From NCBI GenBank assembly GCA_004123355.1, contig SCHM01000002.1, positions 2,790,001-2,854,000 on the forward strand: a stretch of 64,000 nt of DNA, read 5' to 3'. Below the pieces are notes generated by a model. That model made no database searches, had not been told where the DNA came from, and saw only the letters and a list, made by a program, of their open reading frames with translations. Numbering within the stretch: position 1 is the stretch's first letter; the number at the start of each line of letters is the position of its first letter. This document shows, piece by piece, positions 1 to 13,900 of this stretch. Origin of the DNA: Amphirosellinia nigrospora (taxonomy: Eukaryota; Ascomycota; Sordariomycetes; Xylariales; Xylariaceae). The position numbers and the translations under genes were made by a program.

Positions 1-2540
1 TCGTTAACGTGCAGCGCGCCGGCATACCGGTCCGAGAACGTCAGACTATAGCCGTCGGAGAGGATAGCGATGGGCAACCTCGGCGGCACCCCGCTCCCCT
101 CGCTCCGCCTTCACCACCAGATTGTGCAGGCGGTGGGTGGCTCGTGACGTACCGTATGAGGTCCTCCGACGTCTTGTGCCACTTGAGCATGCGCGCCACG
201 TACCCCGCGATCGGGCTGATGAGCGCCGGCGTTTCTTCTGCGCCGCCGCGGCGCCAGCGTTCTCGGGCTCCCCTTTGACCGTGGCGGCGTCCTCGGCGCC
301 GGCGCCGGCGTGCGGCTCCGGGCTCGAGTGCGCGATGGCCGTGCTCGTGTCCTCGGACCACACCTTCACGGCGAACTCGGCCGACACCGACAGCGCCCTC
401 TCGATCACGGCCGCCACCTCCTTCAGGACGGGCGTCGGCGCGCCCTCCACGGCGATGATCGGCCCCGCGTCTCGAAGTGCGGGCCGCCCGGACCGGGCGG
501 GCGCAGGGGCGGGCCGATGGAGCGCAGGACCTCGAGCTTGAGGAGGAATGGCCATTTTGCGGCATGGGAGAGGTCGGAGCGAGGGGCTGTGGCTGTGGCT
601 GCTGCGACTGTGGTTGTCTGGCGGGACCGCCGCCCGGATTCGCGATGCCGAGGCTAGCACCGTGGGCATGGTGTGATTGAGCAGGGGGCATGCCTTGTCT
701 GACGCTCTGTTCCGGGTTCATCGTTTGTGATTCGTGTATCTGTGTCTGTAGCGGCGGTAATCGAAGTGACTCGTCGAATCCGCCGTTCGGCCGGCTGGGA
801 GTTGCCGATGCGGGTTGGTACAACATGGATTGCCGAGGGGGCGGTGGAGGTTGCATGTGAGGATTACTTGGATGGACCGCATAAATCCTTGACGGTGTGG
901 CATGGGCGGTCGTGGAAGGTGTCCCGGACCATAGCCGGTTGCTGACATGGGCGGTCCGCCCACTGAGGGCCGTTGTTGATATCGAGCGTCGACGGGAGCA
1001 TAACCCATGTGCGGAGATCCGGGCACATACACCGGCGGGCCATTATAACGCCGCCTTTTCGTGTCGGGCGGGATCCCAGAGAGAGGTCCGGCAATCGGTG
1101 ACATCGAGTACTCCTCGTCGATGTCTCCAAGTTGTGGGTGTGGGTATCGTCGGACGTGGCCGTCTATCGACATGCCGCTGGCGCTTGAAATGGATCCATG
1201 CCTCGGGTGGTCGTTGTTCATAAATGGTTGCATATTCTGTGGTCGTTTAGACGGCGGAGGCGACGCCACGCCAAAGGGTGTCGTGGGAGTTCTGGGTGTG
1301 GCGATGTAGCGGCCGCCGCATTTAGGACAGCGTCCGGGCGTGTCTCCGCTCGAGGACGTCGGTCGACCGCTGCCGTTCTTGCCCCCTCGTCGGGGCTGGT
1401 ATCGATAGCCGGGGTACTGGCGCTGGTGGCGGATCTTCTCCTCTTCGGCAAGCTGTTTCCATTCGTTCTTGACGCTCTCGGGCTGCTCGCGCCACTTCTC
1501 GCCTATGAGCTTGGAGATCTCTGGGTTGGCGAGGCCTGGATGCTGAGAGGCGAAGTGGCCCTGCCAGGCTTGTCGATAAAGGATGAATGCTGTTGAGGAG
1601 GCAAAAGAACCACGCACAAAGGTCAGTCGAGCTCTTTTCTCGTGTTCTTGTGCATGCCTTTTTTCTTTCTCGTGTATGTGTGTTGGTTTTTGTTTGCCTT
1701 CAACTAGAAGGCTTGTGTATGAATAGGGGGTTCAAACATTCGAATTCATTCCTTGTGTGTAAACGCAGAAAGAAGTCAAGACAATAAGCCAGGGTCTCAC
1801 CCCCTTTCATTTTTCACGCCACCCGTAAGACACAAAACGGAGCTTCTTGAACAAAGAGCCATATCCGAGTTGTCATCTCGGGACCGAAAACTTTTTCAAG
1901 ACCCGGTCCAGGCAAGAACTGACGGGTAACTAAGAAAAGGGGGGAGACGCAAGATCGAGAGAGGCTGGAAAATGAGAAAGGGTCGACAAACGAAAACGTG
2001 GGACCAGGTCTCGGGGAAGGAGGGTAGGACGAAAAAGCAGGGTCACCGCCAGTTGAGAGAATAGAAGCTGAAATACATACCATTTCGTGGTCTCGGTACC
2101 TTAGGTGCTTTTGGCACACAAGCATATCAATTCTCGTTGGCCGTCACCTCTTGCTGTAGTTGGGGTATATAGACTCAATCTTGCGATGTCCGATTGATTT
2201 GCCTCGTCGATGTCAATGGATGTTGCTCGCTTCTTGTTTCTTGGCCCATCGTGCTCTTCATCGTGGTGGATGCGAGGTAAAGAAGCAGGCGCTGGTGGAA
2301 GCAGTGGCTTCGCTGTTGCCAAGGCTGTAGATCCGTCGGCATCATCACTGGTTGACTTTGAGGTCTTCTCGGTAATGTTGGATCGTTAATTCTTGTTGAT
2401 AAGTCAAGAGGAGGTGGGCGGCGTTGAGATACTAAAGAAATTCTCCTGTCGGCCGAGGGAGAGTATTCTGGCGATGGGGTATAGGGAGGCGATGGAGAGG
2501 AGGTGTAATGGTCGCTGGAGATGCTGGCCGTGTCGGTCAT
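1..2540 (-). CDS. HMG-box transcription factor (Ste11/Rox1-like), 3' end beyond window
   Basis: Probable sequence-specific DNA-binding regulator. The ATG at 2540 opens a Ser/Pro-rich leader (MTDTASISSDHYTSSPSP...). The HMG box begins VPKAPKVPRPRN at about 2081-2110 and resumes after an intron (1590-2080, 491 bp, GTATGT...CAACAG) as AFILYRQAWQGHF, then EISKLIGEKWREQ and KIRHQRQYPGYRYQPRR, as in fungal MATA_HMG-type boxes such as Rox1. A CPKCGGRY zinc-knuckle-like motif and a long Pro/Gly-rich linker follow. The C-terminal part has GPIIAVEGAPTPVLKEV, ISPIAGYVARMLKWHKTSED and ILSDGYSLTFSDRYAGALHV, spread over three frames. The coding sequence is still open at base 1. Frame changes lie near 2330, 2115, 800, 650 and 120-230 and look like missing single bases. 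I am sure of the HMG box but not of the precise orthologue. Confidence 0.85.
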
Positions 2541-4627
2541 GATCTCGTTGAAGGATACCTAATATTCGTGCTCAGGGCGGTAGACGGTCTAGTCGTGTTG
2601 CAAACGATGGATGTAATGGGAAGGCAGCTGCGGCGGAAAGGGGCCGGGTTCAAGCATACAAACACTAAGAAAGTCTCAGATGTCGAGCTTCAAACCACAA
2701 TCTGGTTGAAGCAAATAAAATATACAAAACTCGGTTTCTTGTCTTTTACTTTTCGTTTCTCTCGTCGATTCCCATCAGATATTGATGGGCAAGAGACGAG
2801 AGCGAGACAAGAGGATAGTTGGCTATAGATTAGGTAGGCTCTGTTTATTGTTCCCTATTTCTTTTCTTGTCCTCTGTATAGAGACTAACAAGGACACGGA
2901 GCCACATAAGACAAGAATAACAAGAGGAAGGACAGGGTTGAATAGATGGTTGAGTGGATGAATAGTGGCAAGACAGGACTGGAGGTGTAACGATAGGCTC
3001 AGAACAACAAATGGTAGACTAAGTGTTTGTTCTGATAGAATAGGGCAGGATTGTTTTCTTGGGCCCTCTTTCTTCCCTCTCTTTTGTTCGTATCAAAGAG
3101 GAAATTGTCTGTCTCCTGTAGTACAATGAGATTTTATGAAAAAAAATACTGTGTAGGAGAATAGCTACCAAGCAACGTACATAGACACGCCTCTCGTTTC
3201 ATTGAGCGGGTTGATGCCCCCCTTCTCTTTGTTCTCTTCGTTGCCTTATCGTGACCCGGGCCTCCCCTCGTATGATAGATATTGTGGCGCCAGTATTTGC
3301 TGAACAGAAATCGGTTGAGTGTGGTAGGCAAGTGGGTTTTGTGAAATAGCCCCTTCTGCCGTCTAGTCTTTCTTTGTCTGTATTTTGAGTATGGACTAAC
3401 ATGTAGATGCTATGTCATAATCATACCAAATAGGCACTTCCACCTCAAACACTAAGGAGAGAGTCTAGCCACGCTACAGCACCTGGCCTCACAGCTAATC
3501 TTGAAGCATGTGAATGCATTGGCAAGGGCCATTTGATTTGGTCACCTCTATCTCTGGCGACATAACGCCCTGTCTGCTTATGTGTCTCGGGAATGCACCG
3601 ACACGCCGCATATATGACATAGTGAAGGGGGAGCTAAGGAATCAGTGAGGGGGGAGGCATGGTCCGTGACTATTCTTGTCTCATAGCGTTTGCAGCTGTG
3701 CCAATGGCACCAAGTGGTAGCTTCTGTAAGCCATCCTCGTTGCTCACATGCCTATTCTATGTACCTTTCTCCCCATTGGTTAATAAGCACGACGAAGGAA
3801 ATAAAGAGTACATGTTAGAGAGCGAGATGTTAAGTAATGGTTGTTTTACTTTGACTGAAGATAGATGGAAGAGAGAGCTTCATAGAGCGCATATACTTAG
3901 AGATGTTCATGTAACAAGAAACTCGCGCACGCTTCGCGCGTTATTGCACTATGAAAGGTGAGTAGTAGAGCCGCATATTCGGGAGCACACCGCCAGAATA
4001 TCTAGCCGCGCAATATCATCTATCTCCGTGTTATATCGACATGGTCAAGCTATGAAAACTCAAGTAAAGTCACGCAGTTTTGCAAAACCCCCACATAGTA
4101 GGCACTGTGGAATGCTAGCTGACCTTGACAAAGCCAATTGTATAGGAAAGAGGATTACTTGACTGAAACTAGCCAAATTTGGACAGCGCTCACGTCAATT
4201 TCACTCTTTGATCGTTGGTAGCTCATCTATATCAATGTTGCGACCATTACGTACCATGAGGGGTTGACGGCTACATCTAAATTACACATGAACTTGAAGG
4301 TGGAAAAATCATTTCATCACAGAAATACATTAAGAGGTTAACATAGGCAATATCTAGCTACCGATGGCGGCAGTGAAAGATACGGCCAACACTTTAGTTT
4401 AATGAGTAACTCCGAACCCCTCCGCCTCCGTTCGCCGTGTTTTTTTTAGTTGTCTCGCCGGAAATTTGCTGCCCCGGCTTCGCCACGTCTTGTACGACTC
4501 ATAGTAAAGGCGATCAAAACTAATACAGCGCGGTTTTAAAGCTTGGCGGCGCCCAGGAGCCGACTCATACTGATTTCCTATCCGGGCCATGCCCGAGACC
4601 TTCACCCAGTTCTCACTAAATTTTACA
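2541..4627. other. Intergenic, no gene recognised
   Basis: About 2.1 kb between the start of the HMG gene and the stop of RVB1, both on the minus strand, so it should hold the HMG promoter and 5' leader and the RVB1 3' UTR. The HMG-proximal part (2700-3130) is rich in short T/C and A/G runs. Only short open frames without recognisable domains are present, including one at 3659-3961 (+). Confidence 0.5.
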
Positions 4628-6253
<1,626 letters not shown>

Positions 6254-6784
6254 GTTGGGCGAAGGGATGGGATAGGTGAGTGGCGGTCGGTCGGAGCAAG
6301 AATCGAGATTGTCGAGGACGACTTTCGTGGTTCGTAATTCAATGTGTACTACTGATTGGGGGATGTTCGGTGGCTGAAAGTTGTTGGTAGAAAGCACGGG
6401 CCGGAAGGCTGAGAAGTTGCATTCACAATTGGATTCTTAAAGCTAGGGCCAGAGCTTGGAGCTTCTCGAGTCGCGAACTTTTTTGAGGCGCGACGTAAGT
6501 AGGGACAGTGTCAATACAGTGTGAACCACACTATGTCTTACAAACGCCACTATGATTTTCTCAGCACATCTTTGAGGCAAATACAGTTAAATTTATTGTG
6601 ACTTTCTATAATCTCTCTCGAGTACGAATATGATCCAATTGTTGTCGTGTATCTAGTGTTGCCAACTGGATTCCTCAGCTTCGTATGTCCGTATTGATTA
6701 TATGCGCATACAAAGCAGCAGAGCGAGTGATCTCAAGTACATGTCTTCGATATCTATAAGTCGATGTTTGTCATGGAGATTTCC
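6254..6784. other. RVB1 upstream region / DMT gene 3' flank
   Basis: A 0.5 kb stretch between two minus-strand genes. It should carry the RVB1 promoter and 5' leader and the 3' UTR of the transporter gene. I see no conserved open frame, and no TATA box or terminator that I could defend. Confidence 0.4.
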
Positions 6785-8418
6785 TCATCTTACGGTTCCC
6801 AAGATAATACCCTCTTCCTGGTCTTCGGGCTCTTCTCTCAACATAGGAACACTTTCGATTCCCCCAGTCGCTATAGCTGCGGCCCTCTCAATGTCGCCGT
6901 CATTCTGGCCCCCTTTTTCTTTCACATTCCCACTCTTACCAGTAGCTACCCAGATTGCTCCGGCGATAATCATCGCGCAGCCAGTGGCGCTCACCCAGCT
7001 CATCGTTATCCCCAGACGAGACGGTCGAAGCCGGCCGCGAAAAGCATCTGGGTGTATGACATTGCTGTAGCCCTGTTACTACGTTCGGCGGCCAGCCCTT
7101 TCGTGATGAGGACCTGCGTCGCGAATCCGCAGAGTGTGATCAGGAGCACAAGGCCCCACTGGTGTATAGACGAAGGGAACCCGAGCTGAAGGTCAGGCTG
7201 TCCGATATCGAGATAGGGTGCAAGAGAGAGCACGGAGAAAGATATGATCAAACACGCCGCGCTAAAGTAGTTCACAGATATGAGGGTATGTGCCCGTGAC
7301 CCGACTGCGCGCAGCGTAGTGAAGGCGACGGAAGTGCCTAGGACGCCGAGGAGAGCTACGCCTATAGCACTTATCCGTTCAGACGTCGTGGGCGTGTATT
7401 GGTCAACAGTTGCCGACCCAGTTGTATCTGACCCCCGCGTCACCATCGTTGTGACATTTGCGGCGAATTCCATGGCCGCCTGGACAGTCCCTTCCTCCTG
7501 AGCCGTATCCGAGAACAGGCTCGTAGGTCTCGTGATCAACACGACGCCTCCCAGTGCCAAAAATGAGGCCAGCTGCTCGGTCCGCGTATATGGGTCTTTA
7601 AGGAGAAGATGGCACCAATATCCCGCTAGGAGTGGAGCTAAGAAAGTTATCACAGTTGCTTCCGCGAGCGGCACTGCAGCACTTGAAGTCAGCTATTGCC
7701 ATTCCAAGCGTAATCTTTAGGCGTTTTGGCATTGTGGAAGGTTCTTGGCAATTATGCTAGCCAGCATGGGCGTTTTTGGAACTCCTAGCTTGCCAGTAAC
7801 ATGTAGAGGAATTATGTCCAGATGTGCTTACAGTACTGAATCGAGTACCAGACCCCGTAGATCCCGAAGAAGCCCGCGATTCCACGGGGTATGAGCAGTG
7901 GCCGAATCTCCGGGCTACCAAGAACACCATGCGGAATCCGTCTCCAGATGATATAGAAGGAGCACACGAGAGTGGTCAATAACATTCGCCATAACAAAAG
8001 CTGCATGGGATGGAGTTTTGTATCGGCGTCACCCAACTCAAGAAAGCGCGCGAACAGGTTCATTAGTGCACCAAAGAACTGCGCGCCAAAGACGAAACTA
8101 AGGCTTTGTGTTTTCGCCATTGGGAAACGCAAAATGTATGGATACTTTGGCGGGGAGGGGATGGGTTTGGTGTTGTATTTGACGATGTTGTAGAAGGTAG
8201 GAAAGGACTTTGGGAATGCAGTATCGGCGATGCCTGCCTAGCCGGAATGAAGGCGAATATCGGCGGTTGCTAGGTTCTAGCAGATCTGTGTCTGTATCAG
8301 GTTGTTTGCTGTCTTTCCTCTGCCAGTACGGCGTCGTTGAAGCGAGATCATCTGGTGCATATTGTGGCGGTTCGACGTAGTTTTTGGCCCATTGGTGTTC
8401 TGCTGCGGCCGAGGTCAT
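6785..8418 (-). CDS. EamA/DMT-family multi-pass membrane transporter
   Basis: Drug/metabolite-transporter superfamily protein with two EamA-type halves, probably moving a small metabolite or nucleotide-sugar-like solute. ATG 8418 opens a hydrophilic N-terminus. TM1 follows at about 8090 (SLSFVFGAQFFGALMNLFAR), then an arginine helix (LLLWRMLLTTLVCSFYIIWR) and GIAGFFGIYGVWYSIQYL. After a 158-bp intron (7674-7831; TA-CT|TG-CCG gives YLPLAEATV) come ITFLAPLLAGYW and the second half (VALLGVLGTSVAFTTLRAVG, LVLLITLCGFATQVLITKGL, ATAMSYTQMLFAAGFDRLVWG). The last segment ITMSWVSATGCAMIIAGAIW is one base out of frame at the C-run 7010-7013; a fifth base restores it. Another shift lies near 8240. The tail is acidic and soluble. 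The family is secure; the substrate is unknown. Confidence 0.85.
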
Positions 8419-9463
8419 GTTTAATTCTAAAGAGCAGTCTATATTTTCAGAAATACTCTAATCACAAGTTAAGAAAAGAAACTATACGGTAGCTCCTAAA
8501 GACGTAACTAAAAGTTTTGAAACCATTTGATTGAAATGAGGGCTTGATCCTCACGATTTCTCGGTATAGTGAAGTCTTCTAAGTCAAAATTCAGAATTGT
8601 ATTCACCATACAGTGATTGAAGAGAATGCTAACGGCAATGGAATCGTTATTCGTCAGCGAGTCAGCCCCATTGTTCAGGACCACTGCCGACCAACACAAC
8701 ATCCTAAATAAGGTTCCTTGGAGAACCTTAAGCTCGCGGAAGACCGGATGTGATACCTGATAGGATCTCCATATCCGTATCCAATGCCAGACGCTGACTG
8801 CTCATCTGTGATGGTTGCATGCGCCTTGCGGCTCTCGGAGCACTCAGGTTTTCAACGCCCAACAATCTTGCATCCATTGGTTGCATTGCTGCGGCGTCAG
8901 GTTCCTGATGTGCGGCAGGGTTACCATAATGGTACCGGGGCTCCAAAATGTTGCGCCGATATCGCCGGATGGTGTGTAGGTTGATACGTAAGGTTAAGCC
9001 GGTTGGATGGCTTCTACCCCGCGTGGGCCCCGGGTCGCGAACTCCAATTGTGGAACCATTGTATAGCGGCCAGTATAGCGGCGACAACATGGGAATAAGG
9101 ATAGAATCTTCCGAGTGGGATCCATGGTCGCCCTTTGGCTGTCTCCGGCCCAGGGAAATGCAACATGGGGGCTTTGTGACTTTGATGAATCACCTCGCAT
9201 GTTTGGAGGTGATTGGCAATGTATCGCTCGACACTTATGTGATCTCTTTTACGAGATAGTCTGTATTCGTGTAATACAAGCTGCCTTCTACCTAAGCTAC
9301 TAGGTAGTTATCTGGGTGTTATTGTTGGCGTGGTTTCGTCGTAAATGTCTTTAGTGAAAGCAATCTGGTATACACTCCCAAACTCCGTTGCTATGCATAA
9401 ATCGAGTCGATGTGAGTCGTCATTCCGAGACGGACCACCCCAAAAAGTGCCCGAGGTCACGAA
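8419..9463. other. Intergenic, no gene recognised
   Basis: 1.0 kb between the transporter start and the TAF13 stop. Short open frames at 8728-9090 (-) and 8948-9259 (+) overlap on opposite strands, have no recognisable motif and are not supported as genes. Confidence 0.45.
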
Positions 9464-10034
9464 TTATTTCGCACCGATCTTCCTCTTCTTCGCGCCGGAG
9501 CCGCGAGAAGAGGTCTCAGCGCCGAGCTCCTTAAGGTCCAAGTCATCGTCGAGGCCGAGCAGCTCATCTTCCTCTTGCTTCGTGTTGCCGACCTCCTTAT
9601 CCCTCGCTGCCATATCTTTCATCAGTGCATCGTCGTCTTGGTTGAAGGTCTTCCGCATCTCCTTAATCGTCTGCCGTTTCTCTATCATAGCTTTGACTTT
9701 ACCGAGGTACTGCGGGTTGCGGCGTAGGGCGAACTCGAAGTCATCAAACTTGAGCTTCTGGCGACCGGCAGCCTGAGCATGGCGACTCGCCTCGAAGCAC
9801 ACACCTTCCAGAAACTCGGTCACAATCTCATCCAGCACACGTACGGTCTCAGGGATAGGGTCGCGGACGTCGCCATAGGCATAGAGGAGGGCGGCAACTA
9901 GATTTCGTCGTAGACGTTAGGGGCGTTTTCTCGTAAAGAGCACCTTGCGATGCTTTAGAAGGAAATAGCTTACTCTCTTTGGGGTTGAATGTCTCCTTGC
10001 CGACGTTTTTACCGGCACGAGCGCGAGGCTCCAT
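9464..10034 (-). CDS. TAF13: TFIID subunit 13 (TAF13)
   Basis: Histone-fold subunit of the general transcription factor TFIID, pairing with TAF11. The gene is clean: exon 1 is 10034-9974 (MEPRARAGKNVGKETFNPKE), the intron is 9898-9973 (76 bp, GTAAGC...TCTAG), and exon 2 is 9897-9464, giving 164 residues with no frame break. The fold is visible as AALLYAYGDVRDPIPETV, LDEIVTEFLEGVCFEASRHA, and LKFDDFEFALRRNPQYLGKV, the family's characteristic loop and last helix. The tail is acidic, then basic (KKRKIGAK). It is head-to-head with KSH1, with 499 bp between the two start codons. Confidence 0.93.
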
Positions 10035-10533
10035 CTTGAGGTTGTGGGATAGCGCCGATCCACCGACGCGAGCCTACCGTAGCCTGTATTATGCAAACTA
10101 CTAGAACTAGAGGCCTTATGATGTCGTAATTCCAGAGCCGCGGTTGGAGGTAGTTGTTGAGTTGCGGATGTTGATGAAGGCGGAGAAGCTAGAAGCCAGG
10201 CTAGGTAAGTACCTATATGTTTTTAGTGGGGCTCGTGTAGCGCCCACTCCACTGCTAACGGTGCTACTTAGGTACCCAGGTAGGTAAGCTGGATGGCCTA
10301 ATGGCTTAAATCTCAGTAAACTACAGAGGGACCTGCCACCTGTACTGTAAAGTGCAGCGGTTTTGCTACGTCAGTACTCCTTAGGTGATCAATCTGGCTT
10401 TTGGGGGGAAGGTTGAAGCCTGCCCACCATCGCAGCCATACCTGTCCGCGATTTCGACATGATAGTTCACTAACAGCACACTACCTACCTCCTACCATTT
10501 GCGCCGTATTACAACCCCCAGTAGTCCAAGAAA
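10035..10533. promoter_or_regulatory. Divergent promoter region TAF13 / KSH1
   Basis: The 499 bp between two outward-facing start codons (TAF13 at 10034 on minus, KSH1 at 10534 on plus) must hold both promoters and leaders. It contains several TAGGTA/TACCTA runs (10204-10217, 10268-10288) and no open frame of interest. I see no clear TATA box. Confidence 0.6.
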
Positions 10534-10978
10534 ATGGTATGCTCTATATTTCCGGCCGCGCCCTTCCAGTTTTGCTAATCATCCATTGCAGTCTGCGCTC
10601 TTCAACTTCCAGAGCCTATTGCTCGTCATCCTCCTACTTATCTGCACAAGCGCCTACGTCCACAACCTCTTCCCAACAATACTAGACCGTAACAAGCAGG
10701 GGTAGGTTCTTCGAACCCGCGGAAGGCGAGACGATCATCAGAGCTGGGACTTCATACAGGCTTCCTTAGGCGCACTCGGTAGAGCTAGGCTAATTGCGAG
10801 TACAGGTTGATGGGCATATTCTGGAAGGCAGCACGGATAGGCGAGCGATTGAGTCCATATATAAGCCTCTGCTGTGTGTTCATGGCGGTACGCTGCTCAT
10901 TGCACATATATCCCATGGAGTCACCTTAACTTAGACTGACGATTTGACACCTAGGTCTCCATGGTCATCGGCACCTAG
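10534..10978 (+). CDS. KSH1: Kish/Ksh1 small secretory-pathway membrane protein
   Basis: Kish is a small conserved membrane protein of the early secretory pathway, essential in yeast. Four exons were read by splice sites: 10534-10536 (only the ATG), 10592-10701, 10806-10887 and 10955-10978. They splice in frame to 72 residues, the usual family length. The protein begins [18 protein letters not shown] (first membrane segment), continues [20 protein letters not shown], then [17 protein letters not shown], and ends in a second membrane segment closing VSMVIGT. Introns are 55, 104 and 67 bp with GT...AG ends. No frame error is present. The first exon consists of the start codon alone, so the annotation depends on that micro-exon. 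Confidence 0.95.
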
Positions 10979-13900
10979 ATAATTCGTCACACTTACGATT
11001 GGTTTCAACAGCGGGGAAAGAAAGCAAAGAGGGGCGCACAGGCGTTGTGGCAAATATTTCTTATGGCATGGCACTTTTGGACTGGCATTGTGAAGGCGCG
11101 CTCTGGGACCTACGCGCTGCTCGTGTGGTAGCTACCCTACTAACGTCTCGGGGAGCATCGCATAGCCGCTTTCTACAGCTGGACAATATCACATCAAAAT
11201 CGCCATTTACTAGGTGGGGTTGTGCCAGTGTTCCGTTCATATATCTATCCGCCGCGGAAGACAGTCGCACTAGTGTTGCTCCGACGTAACGGCTTCTCGG
11301 GTGCTTTGAACCACGCGTCGGTTAAGCTTCAGATGGTTTATGCCTGAAATAGATATCGAGAGAGTCCCACGATTTCGGGCGGATCTACGATTGGCTCCGG
11401 GACGATCAATCATAGGCTGAAAGCCCCGTCACCAGGTACCAGCAGATGAGGTAGGTATTAAAATGGAAGCTTGGCTTGCGCTCATCGTGCGACTTCAGCC
11501 TTGTGGTTTCCCAAACGAATATTACATGCAACCATCCGCGTAGTAGGCTCGGCGTATGTCATCCCGCTATTGTTGGAGACGTATACAATGAGTCTGATGA
11601 GGCCGTCATACGATGGACATGGGCGTATGTGTACAGCTGCGATAGACTTTTGCATCTCGTTAAGAGGGACGGCCCGAATGTTACATTAAACCTAAGACAA
11701 CGTACACTCTTCGCTCATTTGTGCTGTTAATCTCGGACGAGCATTCCCGAAAGAGGCTATCGTACTGCAACGTCGCCGTAGTTGAGGAGAACAAGAATCT
11801 CATGAGTGCCAAGGTGTTGCTACTCTTCGTAGGCCGGTGTGTGCTAGCAATAGGCTCTGTTGATAAAGACGGTGAGTGGTGCTATATGATCTGATCCCAA
11901 CCCCTCATCATCGTATGTCGTGACCAAGGAAGAGAGCATGTGAAGCAAGTACACCAGTAGTATTACCTACTAGGTAGTATATTTATGTGCAGGGGGTAGC
12001 CTTGCCAAAACACAGACGTTGAGTAAGGCGTGCTAGGCTCCGTTAACAAGATGCCCTGCCCTGCTCGTGGCCGCATCACAGACCTGCAAGATGTGAACAT
12101 ACATATTATGTAGATCGAATAGGTCAGCCCGCCAAAGTACATATACGCGTGTCCAACAATGACTAGGCGATCCCGGAGCTAAGGACGAGGGTGTTTGTTA
12201 TCTTTGCTCCTACAGTACCATAGAGATGAGCAGAGGTTCAACATCAAGTGAGGATCAGCACCGATACAATGCATAATTCCATGCCAAGCCCCGTAGTTCA
12301 ATTCTGTATGCTCGTCGTATAACTTGCCGAGTCCTACATCTGCAGTCATCAACAATGGGAGATTATCTGTTCATGCGATTGGAGTCAGCGCATCTCTCTC
12401 TCGATGCATCGACATAAATCTTTTCCCGCACTACACCAAGTTAGAGCCGTGTTGCTGTTTAGGATTCCCAAGCGCTAGGAAGGGTGTAGTAGTGTAGGTA
12501 GGTATGCGAAGCCCCTTCTTCCCCCGCCGGTTTCATTCCCGTCTGTTAGGCAAGCCTGAAACGACGTCACACTCGACTACTATGCATAGAACTGCAGCAT
12601 GCCCTCGGTTACACGAAGCGAAGGAGCCCCGGCACTCGAATTTCTAGAATGAGTCTGCTTGGAGAGGTAGGTAGCATGCGATCCTCCTGCGGCTGAATGA
12701 TTATCGACCAAAATAATCCGAGGCTGACGACAGACGAACGGCATCCTGAAAGGCACAGCGACAGAACTCATTTTGAAACCAAGATGGTGGTATGGATTTG
12801 GAGGTGGTTGGTTATGGTCAAGCTGTTGGTGTTTGCTAAATTGTGATTGCAGCTAGTTGATCGAAGGCTCCAATAGATTGTTGCTCGTAACCCACGATGA
12901 GGCAGCTAGCCGATCGTCTCGCCTCCTGCAAATGCTGTTTCGGGTATAAGTCATCTATTTTTAACGGCACGGCTTCTTGTGGCGAAATAGCGAAATATTT
13001 TCCAACTTTGAACACTACCACAATCGGAGTGTGATAAGCATGTCGCTTAAACGACCATGCGTTGTCGTCATAGTAAATATTGTCGCGGGCCAATTGACTT
13101 CGTTAGATATACTAAATATCAAACTGGGGCAACCACGATTATGACTCGTGCAGTTATATAGCAATCCTAGTCATCGTCCAGCATATGGTCTATACTCTAC
13201 AAACAACGAGGCGGGTTGTCTAGCGGTGTGGAGAATCGAGCGGGATCAAAGAAGGTCGGAGTAGGTAATCTATCCTGGCAGTAGTCACCCGATGTGCTCT
13301 CAGTGTATAGAAAGTTGAACTGGGACATCTCGGTTTTCCTTGTTTCTCGTCTTGCGATCGTGCGGGCAGTGTCCAACTCGTCCACAAAGTAATGCGATCG
13401 TGTGTTGAAGAGTGTTGACAACCAGCAATACTGAAAGAAGCAGCTGAGTAACCCTACAAGTTAGGCGACGAATAGGAGCACTGCTATTTTTCAGCTGGGT
13501 TCCCGGTCTGGCAAGGGACTCCGTGGCCTGTTACGGGCCTATCCGAGCTGTACCTGTCGCTAGTCCTACCTAGGTATTGCGACATTACAAGGGGGCCATG
13601 GTGAGCAATCCTGGTGATATATCTTCTAGAAGCAGAAGCAAGCGAGCATGAGGATAATCATTGTATACTACACTACTATTGCAAACCGTACAACTTGAGA
13701 TCAGGCTGATAATGCCTACACTAGGGTTAGGTACGCAAAGGAGAACCGCTAGAAAAGCGGAACGGGCTTATCAGAAAGGGTGTAAAATGGTACTACTACC
13801 ACCAGAACAAAGTTGACGCCACAAAACGGCCGTGAGAATATTAATTTAAAAGCCTACCGAGTCCACCGAAGATGGCTGATAGGAATAACGTTACAATTGT

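Noticed and set aside
41-856. 271-codon minus-strand frame at the left edge as a separate protein
   Set aside because: It shares only a middle part (ISPIAGYVARMLKWHK) with the HMG protein family. The rest belongs to other frames of the same gene, so it is one gene with frame errors.
10699-10725. GGTTCTTCGAACC, a palindrome resembling a box B
   Set aside because: It lies inside a KSH1 intron and is a simple hairpin; no matching box A or acceptor stem.
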